Assembly (NCBI GenBank): GCA_017886875.1
Contig: JAGHIZ010000094.1
Location: 1-64,000 of the forward strand
Source: Butyricicoccus sp.
Lineage (GTDB): Bacteria; Bacillota; Clostridia; Oscillospirales; Butyricicoccaceae
DNA: 64,000 nt
Direction of reading: 5' to 3'
Positions 1 to 6,609 of the stretch are shown here, in pieces (the stretch's first letter is position 1; every line of letters starts with the position of its first letter). A model generated the notes under the pieces. The model saw nothing but the letters and a program-made list of their open reading frames with translations, searched no databases and was not told the DNA's origin. The position numbers and the translations under genes were made by a program.

Positions 1-312
1 TATATAAAAGAACAACTTGTACCATCTCTTCATAAAGATGATATTGTTATAATGGATAATTTAAGAACACATAAAGTCAATGGTGTTAAACAAGCTATTG
101 AATCTGTTGGTGCTAAATTAATTTATTTGCCTCCATATAGTCCTGATTTTAACCCTATTGAGATGCTTTGGTCTAAAATTAAAGCTATTTTGAGAAATTG
201 GAAAGCTAGAACTCCTGAAACTCTTAATAGCTCTATTTCTTGTGCCTATAAACTTATTTCTTTATCTGATATTTCTGGTTGGTTTAACAAAATGGATTAT
301 TTGCATTCTTAA
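1..312 (+). CDS. IS630-family transposase, C-terminal part (cut by window edge)
   Basis: The reading frame is open from base 1 and ends at TAA 310-312, so only the C-terminal 103 residues are visible. It carries the end of a DDE-type transposase core: VIMDNLRTHK, with the second catalytic Asp, followed by LPPYSPDFNPIEMLWSKIK, with the catalytic Glu. That combination is typical of IS630/Tc1-mariner-like DDE_3 enzymes. It would act as a DNA cut-and-paste transposase inserting at TA dinucleotides. Its right end appears to abut the truncated IS200/IS605 gene at about 325, where a TA dinucleotide sits. Whether the gene is intact upstream cannot be seen. Confidence 0.85.
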   Translation, partial: YIKEQLVPSLHKDDIVIMDNLRTHKVNGVKQAIESVGAKLIYLPPYSPDFNPIEMLWSKIKAILRNWKARTPETLNSSISCAYKLISLSDISGWFNKMDYLHS

Positions 313-318
313 CAGGAA

Positions 319-585
319 TTACTCTAAACTACTTTTCCCTTTCAAAAAACCTACAAATCCAGATACACTCATTTGGGGTGGTATTTCTACTAACATATGT
401 ATATGATCTGGGCATATTTCTGCCTCTATTATTTTTACTTGTTTCCAATCACATAATTGTCTTAATATTTTTCCTATTTCTATTTTGTGCTCTTTATAAA
501 ATATTTTTCTTCTGTATTTTGGTGCAAATACTATATGATATTTACAATTCCAACTCGTATGTGCTAAACTATTATTGTCATTCAT
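319..585 (-). pseudogene. tnpA: IS200/IS605-family TnpA transposase, 3'-truncated
   Basis: This encodes a Y1 HUH transposase fragment of 88 residues. The start ATG at 585 follows AAGGAGG at a good distance. The visible part has WNCKYHIVFAPKYRRK at the N terminus and the HUH metal-binding motif in CPDHIHMLVEIPP. The reading frame ends after GFLKGKSSLE, where full-length relatives (usually about 130-155 residues) continue with the region containing the catalytic tyrosine. The nucleophile is therefore missing and the protein should be inactive. The break lies next to the IS630 end, so insertion of that element is the likely cause. The left-end hairpin of the element is still present at 687-709. 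Confidence 0.85.
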
Positions 586-686
586 TTGAATGTCCTCCTT
601 TTGTTGATTGTTGCAGTTGCCAGACCGCAACATTATTGTACAACAAAAGGAGTTTTTTTATATACTTATCGCTAAAGCTTTTTCTC

Positions 687-709
687 AACCACCGGCATAG
701 CCGGTGGTT
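687..709. repeat. IS200/IS605 end hairpin
   Basis: AACCACCGGC and GCCGGTGGTT form a perfect 10-bp inverted repeat around ATA. It lies about 100 bp upstream of the truncated TnpA gene. Subterminal hairpins of this kind are the recognition structures of IS200/IS605 transposases. It is not followed by a T-run in either direction, which argues against a terminator. Confidence 0.7.
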
Positions 710-843
710 TTCTAATTACAATAATATATGCGACTCTGATTTACTGAGTCACATAATTTTATCAATTTTTAATCAATTTGTTATCAATGCAGAAAGAATA
801 CTTTCCTGCTATTATACAAATAAATTATATAGGAGGTGAGAAT

Positions 844-1614
844 ATGTCACGATATATAACAAAGAACTGTACATTACCACCATATATGGCATTTCCACGA
901 TTTTTATTAGAAAACCAAAATCTAAATGAAACTGCAAAAATTTTATACACTATACTTTTAGACCGTACAAAATTATCATTATCACATATGGACTGGGTAG
1001 ATGAAATAGGACGAGTTTTTATATATTTCCCGATTAAATCTCTTTGCGAGATTATGCATAAAAGCGATATGTCAATAAAAACTGCACTGTCTGCATTAGA
1101 AAAAGAAGATTTAATTTACCGTAAAAGACAAGGTGTAGGACGACCTAATAGAATTTATGTAAAATTTCCATCTACTACTATGGTAGAAAGAAAATCATCT
1201 ACCATACAGAAAGAAAATATTACTCAAGACAGAAAGAAAACATACCATGAAACAGAAGATAAACTTTCTACCAAAGATAAAGAAAATTTTCCATCAAGCA
1301 GCAATAAACCTTTACTTCCATCAGAAATAAAACTTTCTACAAGTAATAATAATATAAATAATAACAATACTAATAAAATAAATGAGCAATATAACGCTTA
1401 TGGTTCATATAAAAATGTTTTTTTAACATCATCTGAATATACTTTGCTGAAAAAAGAAATTAAAGACTGCGATAAATATATCGAAAATTTATCACGTTAT
1501 ATTGCTTCTACTGGCAAAAAATATACTTGTCATGCTGCAACAATTCGTAACTGGGCAATGCGTGACACACCGAAAAAAAGAAGTTATGAATGTAGTGAGG
1601 AGGAAAGTCTATGA
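844..1614 (+). CDS. RepA_N-type replication initiator
   Basis: The protein has 256 residues. The start ATG at 844 follows AGGAGGTGAG. An earlier in-frame ATG at 778 has no ribosome binding site. The N-terminal 110 residues (YITKNCTLPPYMAFPRFLL, then KILYTILLDRTKLS, then SLCEIMHKSDMSIKTALSALEKEDLIYRKRQGVGRPNRIYV) match the winged-helix RepA_N domain used by plasmids and Tn916/Tn1549-like integrative elements of Firmicutes. The middle is low-complexity and Asn/Lys/Thr-rich, and the C terminus is a short helical region. It would bind the element's origin. It overlaps the DnaC-like gene by ATGA, so the two are translationally coupled. Confidence 0.8.
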   Translation: MSRYITKNCTLPPYMAFPRFLLENQNLNETAKILYTILLDRTKLSLSHMDWVDEIGRVFIYFPIKSLCEIMHKSDMSIKTALSALEKEDLIYRKRQGVGRPNRIYVKFPSTTMVERKSSTIQKENITQDRKKTYHETEDKLSTKDKENFPSSSNKPLLPSEIKLSTSNNNINNNNTNKINEQYNAYGSYKNVFLTSSEYTLLKKEIKDCDKYIENLSRYIASTGKKYTCHAATIRNWAMRDTPKKRSYECSEEESL

Positions 1615-2423
1615 ATACAAATTGTTTATTAAAAGATGAGTATCTTAATGAAACTGATGGGTTAATTTATTGTTCAAACTGTCATACACCAAAACAAATC
1701 CTAATTGAACTTGATAATAATTTACAAATCCGAAATATCAGATGTAAATGTAGATTAAAGGCATATGAGAATGAACAATCTGAGCAACTTCAGCGTAAAC
1801 AAATGATGAAAATTAAATTTCTTCGTGCCAACTGTTTGCAAGATAATACACTCTATGATTACTCGTTTGCAAATGATACTGGCATAAATCCACAAATGCA
1901 CTATGCACATGATTATGTAGATAACTGGGATAAAATGAAAACCAGTTCGCTTGGTCTACTTCTTTGGGGTGATGTGGGAACTGGAAAGAGTTTTTTTGCA
2001 GGTTGTATTGCAAATGCACTTATAGATAAAGGCATACCTGCTATGATGACAAATTTTTCACGCATATTAAATACAATATCTATTATGAACCCTACTGACC
2101 GCAACAAATTTATTGATAGTTTAAATAACTATCCGCTTTTAATCCTTGATGACCTTGGAATTGAGCGAAGTTCAGAATTTGCACTTGAACAAGTGTTTCA
2201 TGTAATTGATAGCAGATACAGAAGTAAATTACCGCTTATAGTCACCACTAATTTAACACTAAATGAGATGAAAAACACGTCGAATATAGCAAAACATCGC
2301 ATTTATGATAGAGTGCTTGAACGTTGTGTTCCAATAAAAATAAATGGTATAAATCTAAGAGAAGAAAATGCGAAAAATAATATTAAAACAGTTAAGAATA
2401 TTTTCTCATCTTATACCGCATAA
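1611..2423 (+). CDS. DnaC/IstB-like AAA+ helicase loader
   Basis: The protein has 270 residues. The N terminus has a small Cys-rich zinc-binding-like segment (YCSNCHTPK, then CKCRLK). The AAA+ core follows, with Walker A GDVGTGKS, Walker B LLILDDLGIE and the sensor-1 segment LPLIVTTNLTL. This matches DnaC/DnaI-type ATPases that load the replicative helicase, here probably onto the origin bound by the RepA_N protein encoded just upstream with an overlapping start. The pair is the standard replication module of Firmicute conjugative elements. A bidirectional terminator-like hairpin follows at 2429-2468. Confidence 0.85.
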   Translation: MNTNCLLKDEYLNETDGLIYCSNCHTPKQILIELDNNLQIRNIRCKCRLKAYENEQSEQLQRKQMMKIKFLRANCLQDNTLYDYSFANDTGINPQMHYAHDYVDNWDKMKTSSLGLLLWGDVGTGKSFFAGCIANALIDKGIPAMMTNFSRILNTISIMNPTDRNKFIDSLNNYPLLILDDLGIERSSEFALEQVFHVIDSRYRSKLPLIVTTNLTLNEMKNTSNIAKHRIYDRVLERCVPIKINGINLREENAKNNIKTVKNIFSSYTA

Positions 2424-2428
2424 TAAAA

Positions 2429-2468
2429 TCACCCCACTTGATAGCATTACAACTAACAAATGGGGTGA
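2429..2468. terminator. Bidirectional hairpin between convergent genes
   Basis: TCACCCCA and TGGGGTGA form an 8-bp inverted repeat with a 24-nt loop. It lies between the loader gene and the convergent small gene at 2474. A-rich and T-rich flanks could terminate on either strand. The large loop makes this a moderate call. Confidence 0.45.
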
Positions 2469-2473
2469 AAATC

Positions 2474-2710
2474 TTATCTTTCTAAACCTATTGACTTTTT
2501 AGCCATACTTTCACGGTTTTTAAATAACAAATCACGGGTATTTTCATAAAGGCTTTCTTTACCTGATTTAAAAACACCAACAAGATATTTTTTATTATGG
2601 TATTCATTGCATATTTCATTTACTTTTTCTGATACAGTTTCATCTTTTTGGTCATCATTTGTAAGCCAAATTGTTACAAGCTTTTTAACATCATTTACTT
2701 CATATAGCAT
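2474..2710 (-). CDS. Small hypothetical protein of the mobile region
   Basis: The protein has 78 residues. The start ATG at 2710 follows GGGAGGT with a 9-nt spacer, which supports a real gene. The protein is charged, without a signal peptide or membrane segment: it begins MLYEVNDVKKLVTIWLTN and ends with a basic tail. I do not recognise the family. It lies convergent to the RepA_N/DnaC module, and genes like this are common cargo or regulatory genes of integrative elements. No function can be given. Confidence 0.6.
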   Translation of the reverse strand: MLYEVNDVKKLVTIWLTNDDQKDETVSEKVNEICNEYHNKKYLVGVFKSGKESLYENTRDLLFKNRESMAKKSIGLER

Positions 2711-2914
2711 TTATAAGTACCTCCCTAATAAAGTTATAATTTCCAATTAAAATGTGTTTTATAACACTTCATTTTATGAAATAAGAATAACAAATATTTA
2801 AGGTATATACATTGATTGCAAATTGACAGTAAATTGTGTTCGGCTACAAATTTCGACATCATATGTTTATATAAAGTTATATACTCAATTTGTAATAAAA
2901 ATGAGGTGATTTGC

Positions 2915-5101
2915 GTGAATCGTTGTGATTTTTCAAATATTATGTCAATTATGAAAGAACATATTTCAGAAAATTTTCAAATATCACAGATAAAATTTAT
3001 AACAGAATTATTTGAGTCATTTTTAAATGAACTAAATTCAAAAGATTTTATGTTAGATGAAGGGCAAGTTTGTCGCTGGATAAATGGACAAGCAAAAATC
3101 AGTGTTAGCATTATTCAGTATTATTCAGAGCCTCTAAATTTAAAATTCCTTGCAAACACAATAGAAAATAAAATTTTTCCTTTATTTTATGATATTTATC
3201 ATGTAGTACAGCTTATTTATGAACTTTTAATCAAAGATAATAGCATATCTGAGCAGAAAAAAGAGGAACTTTCAAATGGTTATCCATTTAAAACACAAAT
3301 TCAAATGGCTGATTTTATAGCAAATATACTGTATTTTGGCATAAGCCGCACATTTATACCCCAGAAAGCATTAAAAGAAAAAAGTGGTTCTGCTGTTTTA
3401 AGAACTCAAATTATAGGGCATGATATACCTAAACCATGTCGCTGGTTTTGTGGCAGAGAACAAGAGATACAGCAAATAGAAAAACTTTTACAAACCGAAG
3501 GAAAACTATTTTTAAGTGGAATTGCAGGCATAGGAAAAAGTGAACTTGCAAAAGCCTATGCACATTCTAAGCATTATAAAAATATGATTTATATTGCATA
3601 TACGGGCGATTTAAAGCATGATATTGCATCTATGACATTTATAGATGATTATGAGCAAACAATGCGTTTAAAACGACATGAGATGGTTTTATCATTACTA
3701 GAAGATGATAGCTTGATTTTAATAGACAATATAAATACAACACTAGAAGATGACCAATATATTATGAAGTTACTAAATTATAGATGTCATGTTTTAATTA
3801 CAACTAGAAGTCATTTTGAAGACTTGCCGCAAATATCTATTAAGCCTTTTGCAAATATAGATGATAGTTTAAATCTTATCTCCTATTTTTATCCAATAGA
3901 TAATAAAGAACAAATAATTCCGCTTATAAATGCAGTACATGGGCATACCTTTGCAATAGAAATGATAGGTCGTTTGCTTAAATTTAAAAATATAACACCA
4001 TTAGAGCTATATAATAAAATAAAATTTAAAAATATGTGGGTTAATCTCAAAGAGAAAATACGCATGACAAAAGACGGTACAAGCAAAAAAGAAACATATT
4101 ATCAGCATATACATATGTTATTTTCACTATTTAAGCTAAATAAAGAGCAAAAATATATTTTATCTTCACTTTCTCTTATGCCTTGTGTAAACCAAAATTT
4201 TGAGCTTAGTATATTTGCTGAGTGGCTTGAGTTAAAATCATTTGATACAATAATGTATTTAATAGATATTGGGCTTATACAGTCGGAAAACGGCAACGAT
4301 TTAAAACTATCACCTATTGTCATGGATATAATACAAGCTGATTTACCCGCAAATACTACAAATTGCCATGTGTTGCTTGAACATATAGAAAATATATGTT
4401 TATCTCACAATGCTGAATATGAACATTATGAAATTCTTTTCAAAGCGATTGATATAATCATAGAAAAAATTGATATTAAAGACAAAGAATATTTTATTCG
4501 TTTTTTAGATAATGTATATCCATATATGGATAAATACCAATATTATAGTGGTATCGAGCATATAAAAAATAAACTATATGATATTTTCAAAAACAATATA
4601 CCATTTAGAGAACACGCCATTATGCTAGAATGTGAAGCAATACTGGCTTTAGAGGTTGAACACGATTTTATAAAAGCAAAAGAGCTTTGGGAACAAGCTG
4701 TTAATATACTTCCAGAAACAGAAGAATATCTTTACTTGTGTTCTAATTTGCATGGTAACCTTGGAAATATATATTTACAACTGAAAGATTTTAAAAATGC
4801 TATGGCTCATATGGAGTATGCTTTTAAGCTACTAAAACAATGTAATATGATAAATAGCTATGATGCTTTTATTCAAGTGTGCAACTATACTGAATTGCTA
4901 ATTCAAACAGGAAATCCGCAAAAAGTCATTGAGATTTTACAGCCATATCTTGAGGATATAGCTTATATGCCACCATCAAATGACCTTGCTATATTATTAA
5001 ATCTGATACAAAAAGCATATATAATGGTTGGAGATTTTGAAAAAGCTGAGTTTTATAATAAAACAATATCACAGCATTTAACCCCTATTTTAAAAACTTA
5101 A
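2915..5101 (+). CDS. NB-ARC (STAND-type) NTPase with C-terminal TPR-like repeats
   Basis: The protein has 728 residues. The GTG start at 2915 follows GAGGTGA with a 5-nt spacer. The frame is open further upstream (to about 2816) but without a ribosome binding site. Residues 1-150 are helical, with a possible helix-turn-helix around residues 49-68 (EGQVCRWINGQAKISV). An NB-ARC NTPase follows: GREQEIQQIEKLL, then Walker A GIAGIGKS at residues 202-209, a Walker B-like LILIDN near 268 and the VLITTR element near 297. The C-terminal 200 residues contain TPR-like helices (ECEAILALEVEHDFIKAKEL, NLGNIYLQLKDFKNAMAHM, EKAEFYNK). STAND proteins act as nucleotide-driven switches in transcription control or immunity. 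Here the role is unknown. A TTGACA-16-TACAAA promoter may lie at 2823-2850. Confidence 0.75.
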   Translation: MNRCDFSNIMSIMKEHISENFQISQIKFITELFESFLNELNSKDFMLDEGQVCRWINGQAKISVSIIQYYSEPLNLKFLANTIENKIFPLFYDIYHVVQLIYELLIKDNSISEQKKEELSNGYPFKTQIQMADFIANILYFGISRTFIPQKALKEKSGSAVLRTQIIGHDIPKPCRWFCGREQEIQQIEKLLQTEGKLFLSGIAGIGKSELAKAYAHSKHYKNMIYIAYTGDLKHDIASMTFIDDYEQTMRLKRHEMVLSLLEDDSLILIDNINTTLEDDQYIMKLLNYRCHVLITTRSHFEDLPQISIKPFANIDDSLNLISYFYPIDNKEQIIPLINAVHGHTFAIEMIGRLLKFKNITPLELYNKIKFKNMWVNLKEKIRMTKDGTSKKETYYQHIHMLFSLFKLNKEQKYILSSLSLMPCVNQNFELSIFAEWLELKSFDTIMYLIDIGLIQSENGNDLKLSPIVMDIIQADLPANTTNCHVLLEHIENICLSHNAEYEHYEILFKAIDIIIEKIDIKDKEYFIRFLDNVYPYMDKYQYYSGIEHIKNKLYDIFKNNIPFREHAIMLECEAILALEVEHDFIKAKELWEQAVNILPETEEYLYLCSNLHGNLGNIYLQLKDFKNAMAHMEYAFKLLKQCNMINSYDAFIQVCNYTELLIQTGNPQKVIEILQPYLEDIAYMPPSNDLAILLNLIQKAYIMVGDFEKAEFYNKTISQHLTPILKT

Positions 5102-5328
5102 AATTAACGCTGATTTTTATAAAAGTGGTATGATGTACAAACATGGACAAAGTATTAGCAAGCAACGAATTAGCCTGTACTAATTCAAAAAAGAGGGACG
5201 ATTTCCCTCAAACCCTTTTTATCCGCTTGAGCTTATAAACTGCTTATTACATATAACAAAACAACATAAAATAAAACCGTCACTTGGTTTCATTCCCTTT
5301 TAGGAAATAGCCAAATGACGGTAATTTT
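5102..5328. other. Gap holding a short hairpin and a possible 31-codon ORF
   Basis: GAGGG/CCCTC at 5193-5209, followed by AAACCCTTTTT, may terminate the NB-ARC gene. An ATG at 5143 opens a 31-codon frame ending at 5238, without a ribosome binding site. It may be a gene remnant and I do not call it. The hairpin at 5276-5322 is listed separately. Confidence 0.4.
5276..5322. terminator. Long bidirectional terminator hairpin
   Basis: ACCGTCACTTGG and CCAAATGACGGT pair over 12 bp with one mismatch, around a loop that holds a smaller inner stem. A T6 run follows on the plus strand and an A-rich tract precedes it. It lies directly downstream of the AbrB-like gene on the minus strand. Confidence 0.6.
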
Positions 5329-5505
5329 TTATTTAACGCCTATTCGCTGTAAAAAGTGTTCTAATGACATATAGAATTGTTTCCACCACACCAATGTTAT
5401 CTGCGACCTGTCACCCTCTCGAATACGCATAGTTCTGCGGATTTCTTTTGGTATAACTACACGACCTAAGTCATCAATTCTACGAACAATACCTGTTGCT
5501 TTCAT
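5329..5505 (-). pseudogene. AbrB/SpoVT-like DNA-binding protein, C terminus replaced
   Basis: This 58-residue frame starts at an ATG (5505) preceded by GGAGGGAAAAT. The first 31 residues are a classic swapped-hairpin AbrB N-domain: MKATGIVRRIDDLGRVV, then IPKEIRRTMRIREGD. After REGD, relatives continue with a Pro-Leu-Glu-Ile segment and more beta strand. Here the sequence changes to an unrelated tail (DRSQITLVWWKQFY) and ends soon after. This looks like a deletion or fusion, and DNA binding may be lost because the second half of the swapped hairpin is missing. AbrB-like genes of this type are common in Tn1549-like elements. Confidence 0.6.
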
Positions 5506-5670
5506 ATTTTCCCTCCATATAAAGAATATACGTTTATTATGCTCATGTAATTGGAAAATATGCAAAATATTAAATCAAGTTGATAGTCAAACTGTTATAT
5601 TTACAAAAAATAATCATTCTGTTAAAATTGAATTATAAATATTTTATTTTATTAACGAGGTGAAGAAAAA

Positions 5671-6543
5671 ATGCGTTTTTACACCATTGAAAAAGATAGT
5701 AAACAGCTTGTATGCGTTGGTTTCGGTCAAAAAGAAATTTATCCCGTTAGTGATTTTGGGGTTAATTTTCGTGATATGAATGGGCTTATTGACACATTAA
5801 CTTTAAACGAATGCAAAGAGCTTTTCTGTAAGAAAAAAGGTAAAAATCCGATTTCCTTAGATACAGTTAAAGTGCTTGCTCCTATACCATATCCAAAACA
5901 AGATATACTTTGTATTGGTGTTAACTATACTGAACATGCAAAAGAGTCGCAAAACTTCCATAAAGAGAAATTTCATAAAACTCAAGAGGCTATTTACTTT
6001 TGCAAGCGAACCGCACCAGCTAACTATGACAATGGTATTATCCCTTTACATAGTGAGTTAACTCAAAAAATAGATTATGAATGTGAACTTGGTGTGATTT
6101 TAGGCAAAGACGCAAAAAATGTAACTCGTGAAAACGCTTGGAATTACATTTTCGGTTACACAATTATCAATGATATCTCTGCTCGTGATGTTCAAAAAGG
6201 CAGAGGGCAATTTTATTTTGGCAAGAGCCTTGATGGTTTTTCTCCTATGGGACCTTGCATTGTTACCGCTGATGAAATTGGTGAAAATCCTGCACTTTCG
6301 ATTAAATGCTATGTAAATGGCGAACTTCGTCAAAACAGTACCACTGATTTACTTATTCATGATATTCCAGATATTCTTTGTGATTTAACAAGAGGTATTA
6401 CTCTTAGAGCTGGTACAATTATCGCAACTGGCACACCGTCAGGCGTTGGCATGGGCTTTGAACCTCCTCGCTTTTTGCAGTCGGGTGACAAAATTGTTTG
6501 TGAGATTGAAAAAATAGGCTCTTTAACCTCTATAATGGCATAA
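5671..6543 (+). CDS. Fumarylacetoacetate hydrolase (FAA) family protein
   Basis: The protein has 290 residues. The start follows GAGGTGAAGAAAAA. The C-terminal two-thirds is the FAA fold: GVNYTEHAKES, KIDYECELGVILGK with the metal-binding Glu pair, INDISARDVQ, GKSLDGFSPMGPCIV and ATGTPSGVGMG. Members cleave or isomerise C-C bonds in diketo or 2-hydroxy-diene acids, or act as acylpyruvase or oxaloacetate decarboxylase, using Mg2+ or Mn2+. The substrate cannot be told from sequence, and no pathway partners flank it. It stands alone between the mobile remnant and the S-layer gene, convergent with the latter. Confidence 0.8.
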   Translation: MRFYTIEKDSKQLVCVGFGQKEIYPVSDFGVNFRDMNGLIDTLTLNECKELFCKKKGKNPISLDTVKVLAPIPYPKQDILCIGVNYTEHAKESQNFHKEKFHKTQEAIYFCKRTAPANYDNGIIPLHSELTQKIDYECELGVILGKDAKNVTRENAWNYIFGYTIINDISARDVQKGRGQFYFGKSLDGFSPMGPCIVTADEIGENPALSIKCYVNGELRQNSTTDLLIHDIPDILCDLTRGITLRAGTIIATGTPSGVGMGFEPPRFLQSGDKIVCEIEKIGSLTSIMA

Positions 6544-6550
6544 AAAAAAC

Positions 6551-6568
6551 CCCCCTCGAAAGAGGGGG
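6551..6568 (-). terminator. Terminator of the S-layer gene
   Basis: CCCCCTC and GAGGGGG form a 7-bp G:C-rich stem with a 4-nt loop. Reading on the minus strand it is followed by T8, a strong intrinsic terminator for the SLH gene. It is probably also used weakly by the convergent FAA gene. Confidence 0.85.
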
Positions 6569-6609
6569 CTTTAAGTTAACTATTTATAGATTAAAAACCT
6601 TATAAATAA

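Noticed and set aside
378-839. 153-codon open frame antisense to the IS200/IS605 gene
   Set aside because: It overlaps the clear TnpA fragment and its end hairpin, is hydrophobic low-complexity sequence and has no ribosome binding site.
5143-5238. 31-codon ORF after the NB-ARC gene
   Set aside because: There is no ribosome binding site and no recognisable family. It may be a remnant.
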